Assembly: GCF_007751715.1 (NCBI RefSeq)
Contig: NZ_CP036292.1
Span: 3,100,001 to 3,164,000, forward strand
DNA from: Rosistilla oblonga
GTDB lineage: Bacteria; Planctomycetota; Planctomycetia; Pirellulales; Pirellulaceae
Direction of reading: 5' to 3'
Length of the DNA: 64,000 nucleotides
The notes beneath the pieces are model-generated. The model was not told the origin of the DNA, did not search any database, and worked only from the letters and a program-made list of their open reading frames with translations. Positions 18,564 through 26,401 of this stretch are shown here, one piece after another. The translations under genes were made by a program, and so were the position numbers. Numbering within the stretch: position 1 is the first letter of the stretch; each line of letters opens with the position of its first letter.

Positions 18564-19259
18564 TCAGGCTTTGATTTTGGGGTAGAGGGATTTTAGTTTT
18601 GTTCTCGCATCTTTGACTTGGAATTGCCAGTCAACGCCACGCTGTCTTCTGTTTGAGTGTGAGGACCACGCCTGTGTTTCCTTTCTCAGCGGCGCAATCG
18701 TCGCGAATCGACGACCGTTGATACACTGCCGCGTCATTGAACTGAGTTCGTTCTCAGCCGCGTTGAGCCAACTTCCATGCTTGGGTGTGTAACGGAACTC
18801 GATGCGACGAACCAAGGCACGGGCTTTTTCTGGCTTAAAGGCCTCGTAGAAGGCGCCTTTGGTGTGGGTATTGAGATTGTCACATACCAGGATGATCTTC
18901 TTCGCCTTTTTGTAGCGTGTCGTCAGCAGTGCCTCCATTTCGATGGCCCAATCGACCTTGGTTCGCTTTGGACGCACGGTGACTTCTCTCCATCCGGCCA
19001 GCGGCTCGGTGAACATGAACACGCTGGCGGTTCCGCACCGTTCATACTCGTAATCGACGCGTCGAGCATGATTGCGGGTCGCCGGGATCGGCGTTCGCGT
19101 CTCTTTGTGAAGCTGGACCGGCTGTTCGTCCATGCACACCACGGGATAGTCCGAATCATACGGTTCTTCGTAGGTATCTAGGACTTCTTCCATGCACGCT
19201 ACAAATTCGGAGTCGGCGTCGGGTGGAATCACCCAATACTGGATCTTGCGATTGGTCAT
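18564..19259 (-). CDS. IS630 transposase, DDE catalytic part (orfB)
   Basis: A 231-residue C-terminal half of an IS630-type transposase. The three acidic catalytic positions are visible: CMDEQP (first D), LVCDNLNTHT (second D) and WLNAAENELSS (E). It begins at the ATG of an ATGA overlap with orfA, and its first residues (RKIQYWVIPPDADSEFVACM) continue exactly where single-chain relatives continue. Function therefore requires coupling or recoding with orfA. No classical heptameric slippery site in the correct phase is seen at the junction, so stop-restart is more likely. Confidence 0.88.
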   Translation of the reverse strand: MTNRKIQYWVIPPDADSEFVACMEEVLDTYEEPYDSDYPVVCMDEQPVQLHKETRTPIPATRNHARRVDYEYERCGTASVFMFTEPLAGWREVTVRPKRTKVDWAIEMEALLTTRYKKAKKIILVCDNLNTHTKGAFYEAFKPEKARALVRRIEFRYTPKHGSWLNAAENELSSMTRQCINGRRFATIAPLRKETQAWSSHSNRRQRGVDWQFQVKDARTKLKSLYPKIKA

Positions 19260-19699
19260 GCCGTTTGTTTAAGCGTTTGGCGAACGGTTTCGTAGCTGAT
19301 CGAGTCCACGATCCCCAGTTCTACCACGTGGTCTGCCAACAGACGCAGCGACCAACTCGCGAACCCTTTGGGAGGTTTCCCCAACCGCAAGGCGATCACT
19401 TTCGCTTCTTGCTTTCCGTCAAGCGTCTTCTCTCGCGGGGCGCTCAAACGCGGTTTCCCGTGCAGCGCCGTATCGAACCCTTCGGTCACCAAACGTTTGC
19501 GAAGATTCTCCACGGTCTGAATCCGACACGCCAAAGCTTCCGCGATTTTGGCGTCGCTCCAGCCAGGTCCTTCCGTGTCAGCTTTGAGAAGGATCATCGC
19601 CCGCCGTACCTTCTGCGAGGAGCCTTTCAGCTTCTTTACAATCGCCGTCAGTTCTTCCCGTTCTGTATCCGAAAGCCGAACGATATACTTCTTAATCAT
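19256..19699 (-). CDS. IS630 transposase, DNA-binding part (orfA)
   Basis: A 147-residue N-terminal half containing the helix-turn-helix that binds the IS ends (SDAKIAEALACRIQTVENLRKR). The linker is followed by the second HTH-like region (WSLRLLADHVVELGIVDSIS). It ends at TGA 19258-19256, overlapping the orfB start by four bases. The DDE residues are all in orfB. Together the two parts make a normal-length IS630 transposase of about 375 residues, so the element may still be mobile if the frames are coupled. Confidence 0.85.
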   Translation of the reverse strand: MIKKYIVRLSDTEREELTAIVKKLKGSSQKVRRAMILLKADTEGPGWSDAKIAEALACRIQTVENLRKRLVTEGFDTALHGKPRLSAPREKTLDGKQEAKVIALRLGKPPKGFASWSLRLLADHVVELGIVDSISYETVRQTLKQTA

Positions 19700-20068
19700 C
19701 GAATCCTCCGTGACTCGTGGGGCAATCGACCCACAAACTCCCGGATTCTTCCAATTCAGGAAACCCCAATTCCTAAGGCTGACAAAGCACTAGTCTAGCT
19801 ACACACTTCGTCGTCTGCAAGGAAAACGACGCCTAGTCCGGCGCCTCCGTTCACAGGATCATTTTACCACGGCGGGCTGCGACTGGAGCTATTTAGACTG
19901 AGGTTCGAGTGGCTCCCGCCAACGGAGTCGCAAGGCCACTTCAAGTGACCGTTTGGCGTGCAGTTGTTTCCCGCCGGCCTGCGGTTCCTCGATCAGCGGT
20001 TGCCGGTTAGGCTGGCATCTCTCGTTCATTTTTAGTCCGGAGCCGTTTGCTTTCCCAATCGAGACATC

Positions 20069-20527
20069 ATGAAAGCTGCCACGATCAGCCAGTTGAAGAA
20101 GGAGCTCGTCAAGCTAGAACAAGACGAATTGCTGGACGTTTGTCTTCGCTTGGCCAAGTTCAAAGTCGAGAGCAAAGAATTGCTGACCTATCTGTTGATG
20201 AAAGCAGATGACGAGATCGGTTACGCAAACGAGCTGTGCAGCGAGATCGACCTGCAACTCAACACCCCAGGACGGATCCACAAGAAGACGCTTCGCAAGG
20301 TGGTTCGGTGGATGGACAAGTCGCTACGGTTCTCGGGGAACAAGGAGACGGAGCTGCATGTGCGGATTCACTTTTGCCGGCGGATTCAAGACAAGCAGAT
20401 CAGCTTTGGCGATTGCCGCGTCAGCGCGAACCTTTATGCCACGCAACTGAAGAAGATCGACAAGGCAATCGACAAGGTGCATCCAGACCTTCGCTTCGAC
20501 TACCGTCTGCAGATCTCGGGGCTTTAG
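20069..20527 (+). CDS. Conserved hypothetical protein, helical
   Basis: A 152-residue soluble, highly charged, probably all-helical protein without signal peptide or membrane segment. The N-terminal half reads TISQLKKELVKLEQDELLDV and KELLTYLLMKADDEIGYANE. The C-terminal half has LRFSGNKETELHVRIHFCRR. I recall uncharacterised proteins with this order (S.KEL..LL..A.DE.GY, YSGNKETE) mainly from Bacteroidota, but no function. The start at 20069 has GAGAC upstream, a weak ribosome-binding site. It sits between the IS630 element and the VF530 gene, in a region busy with mobile elements, which is compatible with acquisition. Confidence 0.75.
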   Translation: MKAATISQLKKELVKLEQDELLDVCLRLAKFKVESKELLTYLLMKADDEIGYANELCSEIDLQLNTPGRIHKKTLRKVVRWMDKSLRFSGNKETELHVRIHFCRRIQDKQISFGDCRVSANLYATQLKKIDKAIDKVHPDLRFDYRLQISGL

Positions 20528-20611
20528 AATCGCCGGGGCGTTTTGAAGGTTTCGATCACGGCAGCGGAACGCGGAACTGAATGGCGCTGCGTCCAAGCTG
20601 GACGGGCTTCT

Positions 20612-20917
20612 TTAACTTCGGCGGGCCCGATCCCAAACACTCTCTGTCGGTGTCGGGACGCTCGGTGCAGGCTCGCTCTTCTTTCCCTTCCGCTGGTCGT
20701 AGCTGATCGAATTCACATACAGTCGCTCGACTTTGGTTCGGGCCCATTCGGTTTTACGCAGGAATTTCAAACTGCTGCTGATACTCGGATCGCTCTGGAA
20801 GCAACGGATTTGAATTCGGTCTCCCAACCGTTCCCAACCATACTCGGCAACCAAGTACTCCAGGATCGCTTTTAACGTGATGCCGTGGAGCGGATTGTTC
20901 GGCTGAGATGAATCCAT
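20612..20917 (-). CDS. VF530-type DNA-binding protein (DUF2132)
   Basis: A 101-residue protein matching the small VF530/DUF2132 family: [40 protein letters not shown] and [20 protein letters not shown]. That covers almost the whole domain, followed by a short basic tail ([20 protein letters not shown]). Structures in the family suggest DNA binding, but the cellular role is unknown. ATG 20917 is preceded by AAGGAA at proper spacing. A much longer upstream open frame (to 21166) has no family similarity and was discarded. Confidence 0.9.
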   Translation of the reverse strand: MDSSQPNNPLHGITLKAILEYLVAEYGWERLGDRIQIRCFQSDPSISSSLKFLRKTEWARTKVERLYVNSISYDQRKGKKSEPAPSVPTPTESVWDRARRS

Positions 20918-21271
20918 GATTTCCTTAAATAATGAGGTAAGTCGGCCAGCGTCAAAAGAGACTCCGTTTAGCACCACTTCGCCGAGGAATCTGAAGTGCG
21001 ATTGAGGAGGTCTCGCGATACCGGCTGAAGTTTCGCCTTGGGACCGATCAGCCACTAATCGACGCATCGATGTTAACTTTTCGCAGGCAGCTCCACAATG
21101 CAAGGGGCGATGGGCAGCGGGGACAGCATGCGTGAAGCGACTTGCGGATAGTTGGCGTACACGCAAATCAGCCGCAACGCGGGTGCGGCTGGTTCTTCTG
21201 GCAACCGGACGCTATCGCGTGGCGGTTTAGTCACAACGAGCTTTCTTGCATTAGCCGTTTGGGCGTTAGCC
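20918..21271. other. Intergenic region ending in an interrupted hairpin repeat
   Basis: About 350 bases upstream of the VF530 gene. Its right edge (21252-21271) is the left half-arm of the GGGCGTTAGCC hairpin repeat, cut by the IS4-type element. A minus-strand frame ending at 21073 reads like a protein tail but belongs to no gene I can support. Confidence 0.6.
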
Positions 21272-22757
21272 AAATGGCACTCATTTTCACATTCCAGTAA
21301 CATTTCCCTTCCCACCACATGCGATTGGCACTGAATTTGCGCTAGCGGTTTGGTTTTCTTTTGACTGCCAGAAAAAGCCATTCCATGTCGAGCGATGCAA
21401 GAACTCAGAACCTTAGTGCGGCTTTCGAACTGCTCAAACAGTGGACGGACATCGGCGATGCCGATGTGTTTGAAGAGCTTGGGCCAGCGGCCGTCTATAA
21501 AACAAGTGTAGTTCTGTGGCTGATGCTCTTCCAACGCCTCAACCCCAAGGCGAGTCTGCGAGATGCCGTTCTCCACTTTATCGCAACGGCTCCCCCGGAA
21601 CTCAAGACGAACAAGCGACTTCGTGAGGGTTCGCTTTCGACGAAGAGCAGCAGTTACAGCGATGCACGACATCGGCTCAGCTTGAAGGCAGCTCATTGGT
21701 TCCAAGAGCGTGTCGCGTCGTCGATCGTTAACTCGACGGCGCCGACATGGGGTGACCGGCGTGTGTTCTTGATCGATGGAACGACCTTTACACTGGCTCC
21801 AGTGGCCGAGCTTCAGGCCGCTTACCCACCCGCCTCTAACCAGTACGGCGAAAGTGTGTGGCCAATCGCGTATGTGGTTTTCGCACATGAACTCAGCTCG
21901 GGGGCAGCAGTGCCTGAGGAGATTGGAGCTATGTATGGCCCAAACGCCGTCTCAGAAACTCGGCTTGCTCAAACTCTCATGAAGCGACTCCCGGCTAAAT
22001 CCATCATCATGGCCGACGCTGGGTTCGGAATATTTTCGACTGCTTATCATGCCCATTTGAATGGACACAATTTTGTTCTACGGCTAAAGAAAGATCGATT
22101 CAATCGAATTCGGAAGCGGGCAGAGCTAATCCATTCGACAGCCACTTCGAAAAGCTACCGGGTGTCCTGGACTCCTTCGGCCAAGGAACGAGTAACCAAT
22201 CCAGACCTCCCATCCGACTGTGTCATAGCGGCGATGATCCATGAATTGAAGATCGGGGAAGAGAGCCTCTACCTCGTCGAGGATATCGATGCGACGCCCA
22301 AGCAACTGCGCGATCTGTACTGGAAACGCAACGATATCGAAGTCGATATCCGCAACATCAAACTGGTAATCGGTACCGAAGAGATCCGAGCGAAGTCGAA
22401 GGAGATGTTTCTCAAAGAGTTCGCCTTGTCGATGGTAGCGTACAATTTAGCGACCCAATTGCGTCGCCAAGCCGCAGTGATTGCCGAGTGTGAGCCCCGC
22501 GAATTAAGCTTTACGGGCGTGTGGTCTGTCTACCGTCACATGCTGCAGGGGATTGAAGTCAGTGACCCCGGTCGTTGGATCGAACGTTTGGATCGCGTGC
22601 TGCACTACGCCTCAAAGCAAAAGCTTCCCAACCGCCCAGGCCGCAGTTATCCACGCGAGGCCTACGCCCGCCGCCCCAAAACCACCCACTTCCAGAAACG
22701 AAGAAAGAAAAGTAAACCCAACGATCCAGAAGAACCAACGTCAAAGTGAGTGCCATT
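21272..22757. mobile_element. IS4-family insertion sequence inside a hairpin repeat
   Basis: Terminal inverted repeats are AATGGCACTCA at the left (21273 on) and its complement, GAGTGCCATT, at 22748-22757, with partial matching beyond. The flanking direct repeat GGGCGTTAGCC (11 bp) occurs at 21261-21271 and 22758-22768, which is the target-duplication size expected for IS4-type elements. Removing the IS and one direct repeat restores a normal copy of the dispersed hairpin. Length is about 1486 bp with one transposase gene. Confidence 0.9.
21385..22749 (+). CDS. IS4-family transposase
   Basis: A 454-residue DDE transposase of the IS4 group. The catalytic core is visible as RRVFLIDGTTFTLAP-like VFLIDGTTFT (first D), IIMADAGFGIFSTAYH (second D) and the YREK-like segment YWKRNDIEVDIRNIKLVIGT (E, with the conserved Y, R and K spacing). 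The C-terminus is strongly basic (FQKRRKKSKP). It has normal length and no internal stop, so it looks intact. I take ATG 21385 (MSSDARTQNLSAAFELLKQW), since an earlier TTG at 21361 is less likely. The gene ends within a few bases of the right terminal repeat. Confidence 0.92.
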   Translation: MSSDARTQNLSAAFELLKQWTDIGDADVFEELGPAAVYKTSVVLWLMLFQRLNPKASLRDAVLHFIATAPPELKTNKRLREGSLSTKSSSYSDARHRLSLKAAHWFQERVASSIVNSTAPTWGDRRVFLIDGTTFTLAPVAELQAAYPPASNQYGESVWPIAYVVFAHELSSGAAVPEEIGAMYGPNAVSETRLAQTLMKRLPAKSIIMADAGFGIFSTAYHAHLNGHNFVLRLKKDRFNRIRKRAELIHSTATSKSYRVSWTPSAKERVTNPDLPSDCVIAAMIHELKIGEESLYLVEDIDATPKQLRDLYWKRNDIEVDIRNIKLVIGTEEIRAKSKEMFLKEFALSMVAYNLATQLRRQAAVIAECEPRELSFTGVWSVYRHMLQGIEVSDPGRWIERLDRVLHYASKQKLPNRPGRSYPREAYARRPKTTHFQKRRKKSKPNDPEEPTSK

Positions 22758-22823
22758 GGGCGTTAGCCCCGGTTTAGTGGCAGCGGAACCGGGGCTAACG
22801 CCCAATCGGCTGATTAAACCGAC
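22758..22823. repeat. Composite hairpin repeat (GGGCGTTAGCC family), copy 2, right part
   Basis: The portion beyond the IS4-type element contains the loop and right stem (AACCGGGGCTAACGCCC), followed by GCTGATTAAACCGAC, the outer arm. Together with 21251-21271 it forms one copy of the family, split by the insertion. The IS256 element starts 31 bases further on. Confidence 0.85.
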
Positions 22824-22854
22824 AAGCTGCTATCGCGTGGCGACTGATACGTCG

Positions 22855-24297
22855 GAGTAATTGTCAATTGTTGTGTTTTGAGAAATTGAATTAGGCGGCG
22901 ATCTCATCCTGCATGATTCCGTCTTTGAAGGAACGCCCTTCGGTGACGAGAGTGATCTTTTCGTGGCAGTTCAGGCGTCTCCATTTCTTGGATGCTGATT
23001 GGGCGAGCTTGAACATCATCGCCAAGCTTGCTCGCCGGGTTCCACTTCCTTTGGTCTTTCGATGGCGAAGCCGGATCGTCGCGAACGTGGACTCGATCGG
23101 GTTGGTCGTTCGGAGGTGACTCCAGTGCTCCGCCGGGAAGTCGTAGAATGCCAGCAGCACGTCACGGTCCTTCATTAAGCACGCGCATGCAGGAGCGTAT
23201 TTCGCACCGTACTTTTCAAGGAAGTGATCGAACGCTTTGTTCGCTTCGGCCTTCGTCTCGGCTTGCCAAATTTCGTGCAGGTCACCCTTCGCCTTGGGCT
23301 GCACGCTCTTGGGCATCTTGTTCAAAACGTTGGCCGTCTTATGGACCCAGCAGCGCTGTTCGCGGGTCTCGGGAAACACTTTCCGAATCGCCGCCCAGAA
23401 GCCTAACGCACCGTCACCGATGGCGATCTTCGGAGCCATCTTCAGGCCTCGTTGCTTGAGATCGATGAGCAGTTCACTCCAGCTTTGTTCGCTTTCACGG
23501 TAGCCATCGAGGACGGCGATCAGTTCCTTTTTCCCATCGGGAGTTGCTCCCATTAGCACCAGCAAGCACTGCTTTTTGTTGGCATCGTCTTCCAGTCGGA
23601 CCTTCGCGTGAATGCCATCAGCCCAGACGTAAACGTATTGCTTACCCGAGAGATCGCGTTTGCTCCAGTCGTCGTACTCGCTGCACCACTGCTCTTTGAG
23701 ACGACAGACGACGTTCGCGCTCAGGCCAGCAGCCCGCTCGCCCACGAGCGATTGAAGCGCTTCTCCCAAATCGCCCGTGGAGATGCCTTTGAGGTACAGC
23801 CAAGGGATCAGTTCTTCGATAGCTTTGGTCTTGCGCAGGTAGCTTGGCAGCACGCTGGGCGAGAATGTGACTCGCTTGCTGCGATCCGGAGCGTTGTCGC
23901 GAACTCGACCTTGAGTGACCGCGATGGAGCCAGCACCGGTGAGGATTTTTCGCTCCGGCAGGCTGCCGTTCTTGACGACGAGCCTTCTGCCACGCTCGTC
24001 GATTCGATCCGCGTGCAAGGAGATAAAGGCTTCGACTTCGGCATCGATCGCCGCTTGCAGCATGCGTCTGGCTCCCTCGCGGACAATCTCGTCGAGCGGG
24101 CTTCGCTGGTCGAACTGCGCTCGAAAGGAAACCACTTCGGGATCGATCTGGTTGTCCACTGGCACGTCGGTTCGATCTGCTTTAGTCTGATTCATGGCGT
24201 ATTCCTTTGCCCACGTCGGGCCGTTGGAGGGTGATAGTTCCAACAGGATGCGCCACCTTTTTCATTCACTCAAGAACACGACTTTCGACAATACCTC
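22855..24297. mobile_element. IS256-family insertion sequence
   Basis: The left end begins GAGTAATTGTC at 22855. The right end, complemented, begins GAGGTATTGTC at 24297, and imperfect matching runs for about 35 bases. A 9-bp direct repeat GATACGTCG flanks it at 22846-22854 and 24298-24306, consistent with the 8-9 bp duplications of IS256 elements. It carries one intact transposase gene. Length is about 1443 bp. Confidence 0.88.
22891..24195 (-). CDS. IS256-family (mutator-type) transposase
   Basis: A 434-residue transposase of the IS256/MULE group. Features: an N-terminal region with SPLDEIVREGARRMLQAAID; then VWADGIHAKVRLEDD containing the first catalytic D; then IAIGDGALGFWAAIRKVFPE with the second D and QRCWVHKTANVLNKMPKS (the C.VH.T motif); then RTTNPIESTFATIRLRHRKT with the catalytic E. 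It appears complete. ATG 24195 was chosen because AAGGAA lies nine bases upstream; the frame upstream lacks family sequence. Confidence 0.94.
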   Translation of the reverse strand: MNQTKADRTDVPVDNQIDPEVVSFRAQFDQRSPLDEIVREGARRMLQAAIDAEVEAFISLHADRIDERGRRLVVKNGSLPERKILTGAGSIAVTQGRVRDNAPDRSKRVTFSPSVLPSYLRKTKAIEELIPWLYLKGISTGDLGEALQSLVGERAAGLSANVVCRLKEQWCSEYDDWSKRDLSGKQYVYVWADGIHAKVRLEDDANKKQCLLVLMGATPDGKKELIAVLDGYRESEQSWSELLIDLKQRGLKMAPKIAIGDGALGFWAAIRKVFPETREQRCWVHKTANVLNKMPKSVQPKAKGDLHEIWQAETKAEANKAFDHFLEKYGAKYAPACACLMKDRDVLLAFYDFPAEHWSHLRTTNPIESTFATIRLRHRKTKGSGTRRASLAMMFKLAQSASKKWRRLNCHEKITLVTEGRSFKDGIMQDEIAA

Positions 24298-24568
24298 GAT
24301 ACGTCGCTGCGAAAGGCTGTGTCGGCTGGTGCTGATCCGCTGTGGCTTCCTCTGCCGCAAGGCTGTCGACTATTATGAGTGCGGCAACCTCGCGTCCAAC
24401 CCTGTTCTTTGTCGAAGCGTCTTGCTGCGTCGGCGTTGCCGCGACCGTTGGAGGGGGGCATCGCTGGCGGACATTTCTGTCTGCTCGGCGATGGGGGACG
24501 TTTACCCAACGCTACAAATAAATTGGCTCCCGCCCACCATCGGCGACAAGCACTGAAGGCTCAAGTTC

Positions 24569-25396
24569 ATGATTCAAATCGGCAGGACGTACACTTTAGA
24601 GGTGCTCAAAGAGACGGAATTTGGAGTCTATTTGGACGCCGAAAATCTCGGCGAGATCCTGCTCCCCAACAGACATACACCTCCTGGTTTAGAGCCCGGT
24701 GATTCTGTCGAGGTTTTCCTCTACCTCGACTCGGAAGAGCGGCCGATCGCGACGACGCAAACGCCCAAAGCGGAGTTGGGCGAGTTTGCGTATCTGCAAG
24801 TCAAAGATTGCACACCGGTCGGGGCGTTCTTGGATTGGGGATTGGATAAGGATGTCTTGGTTCCGTTTGGGGAACAGCATCGTCCGATGGTCGTCGGGAA
24901 ATCCTACATCGTCCACCTCTATTTGGATAACCAGGAACGGATCACCGCGACGTCGAAGATCGATAAGATTGTGGAGGAGGATGACCAACACGATTTCCGC
25001 CCGCAGCAGGCTGTCGATTTAATCATCGGAAACAGCACCGAACTGGGCTACAAAGCGATCGTCGATCAGAGTCATTGGGGGCTGCTGTACAAAGACGAAG
25101 TCGATCAACGGATCAGTTTTGGGCAGAGCATTCGCGGTTACATCAAACATATTCGCGACGACGGCAAGATCGACCTGAGTCTAAAAAGCGGTCAAGAAAT
25201 CCGCGACAGCTACAGCCAAGTGATTCAAGATTATTTGCGCGATCACAACGGGTTTGCTCCGGTTCATGACAAGTCACCGCCAGAACAGATCGCTCAGCTT
25301 TTCGGCATGAGCAAGGGACAATTCAAAAAGGCGATCGGTGGCCTGTTCAAGCAGCGAGTGATCACCATCGAAAGCGATGGCATACGCCTGGTTTGA
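24569..25396 (+). CDS. CvfB-like S1-domain RNA-binding protein
   Basis: A 275-residue cytoplasmic protein with the CvfB/YitL architecture: tandem S1-like beta barrels followed by a winged helix. The N-terminal barrel reads TLEVLKETEFGVYLDAENLG. The second has GAFLDWGLDKDVLVPFGEQH, the third GLLYKDEVDQRISFGQSIRG and IKHIRDDGKIDLSLKSG. The C-terminal winged helix is AQLFGMSKGQFKKAIGGLFK. Family members bind RNA and modulate post-transcriptional expression. ATG 24569 has GAAGG upstream. It is the first gene to the right of the IS cluster and appears intact. Confidence 0.9.
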   Translation: MIQIGRTYTLEVLKETEFGVYLDAENLGEILLPNRHTPPGLEPGDSVEVFLYLDSEERPIATTQTPKAELGEFAYLQVKDCTPVGAFLDWGLDKDVLVPFGEQHRPMVVGKSYIVHLYLDNQERITATSKIDKIVEEDDQHDFRPQQAVDLIIGNSTELGYKAIVDQSHWGLLYKDEVDQRISFGQSIRGYIKHIRDDGKIDLSLKSGQEIRDSYSQVIQDYLRDHNGFAPVHDKSPPEQIAQLFGMSKGQFKKAIGGLFKQRVITIESDGIRLV

Positions 25397-25524
25397 TCAT
25401 GTCGTTAAATCGTCAGTGTCTTTTAGACGCAATGTTAACGTCGCGAGCCGGCAAGATTGGGAATCGATCATTCCCTGTGTCCTGCTGAGTCCAGGCCTCA
25501 ACGCCTGCGGGGATGCCGCCGTGA

Positions 25525-26298
25525 TCACCGTCGTCGCCGTTCGGTCTTCTTGGTTTCATGGACGTGTTGCGTTTTTGTTCGATAGGCCGAGGGTGACATG
25601 TTCATCAGGTTCTTGAAACTGCGGCTGAAATGGGCGTGATCGTAGAATCCGCAACTCAATGCGATCGCGGTAATACTTTGATCGCTACTGCGCAACTTGG
25701 TGGCAGCGTTTTCGATCCGAACGCGTATCAGGTACTGTCGTGGCGAGGCGCCAAAAGCCAACCGGAAGCGGCGTTCGAAGTGGCTGACCGATAGCCCCGC
25801 CATCGTCGCGAGTTCCTCGCTGGAGAGTGCCTCGGTGAAGTGGTTGTGAATGTACTGGATCACTTCGGCCATCGCGTCGGCGGTTCCCGACTGGATGCGT
25901 TCGATCTGGCGTGAAAATCCGGCGACGCCGATCACGCGTCCTCGGCGGTCGCGGAGCGGGATCTTGCTGGTTGCGACCAGACGCGGCGAACCGGCGTCCT
26001 CGGGGGCACTTTCGATCCGATTGACGATCGCTTCGCCGGACGACATCACCTGCTCATCGTCTTCGCGGTAAGTGTCGGCTCGCGTCTTGGGAAAGAAGTC
26101 GTGATCCGTTTTACCGATCGCTGCCTGTTCGGAAACGACGCCGCAATATTCACACCCGCGGCGATTGAGAGCCATGAATCGCCCGCGGCGATCCTTCACG
26201 AAAAATGAGACGTCGGGCAGCAGATCAAACAACGCTAGCGGTTGCTGGCTGGGATCGAGACGTTCAAAAAAACGATTCCGTGAAGCTGTCTTTTTCAT
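25525..26298 (-). CDS. PAS-AraC family transcriptional regulator
   Basis: A 257-residue regulator. The N-terminal PAS/PAC sensor (about residues 20-135) reads FDLLPDVSFFVKDRRGRFMA and IPLRDRRGRVIGVAGFSRQI. The C-terminal AraC/XylS double helix-turn-helix (about 145-245) reads TEALSSEELATMAGLSVSHF, then IALSCGFYDHAHFSRSFKNL, then MSPSAYR. The PAS domain contains C-E-Y-C-G but the ligand is unknown. ATG 26298 begins MKKTASRNRFFERL. An upstream-extended frame to 26523 has no conserved sequence. It is divergent from the PSD1/DUF1501 operon, whose expression it may control. Confidence 0.9.
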   Translation of the reverse strand: MKKTASRNRFFERLDPSQQPLALFDLLPDVSFFVKDRRGRFMALNRRGCEYCGVVSEQAAIGKTDHDFFPKTRADTYREDDEQVMSSGEAIVNRIESAPEDAGSPRLVATSKIPLRDRRGRVIGVAGFSRQIERIQSGTADAMAEVIQYIHNHFTEALSSEELATMAGLSVSHFERRFRLAFGASPRQYLIRVRIENAATKLRSSDQSITAIALSCGFYDHAHFSRSFKNLMNMSPSAYRTKTQHVHETKKTERRRR

Positions 26299-26401
26299 GC
26301 CGGTTTTATACACCAACTTGATCGCGGCGTACAAGAATTGCTTGGGGTGCCGCGGCATAATTGCAGACGACACTCCAGTTCGCACCGGGTAGCAAACCGT
26401 T

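Larger units (their letters stand above)
18556..19790. mobile_element. IS630-family insertion sequence
   Basis: The ends are GTGCTTTGTCAG at 18556-18567 and its exact complement CTGACAAAGCAC at 19779-19790, with further partial matching inside. The element is flanked by TA at 18554-18555 and 19791-19792, the duplication expected for IS630/Tc1-type transposition. It carries two overlapping transposase frames on the minus strand. Length is about 1235 bp. Confidence 0.88.

Noticed and set aside
21073-21888. Minus-strand frame running from the VF530 side into the IS4-type element
   Set aside because: Its C-terminal part reads plausibly but the frame crosses the insertion and is antisense to the transposase.
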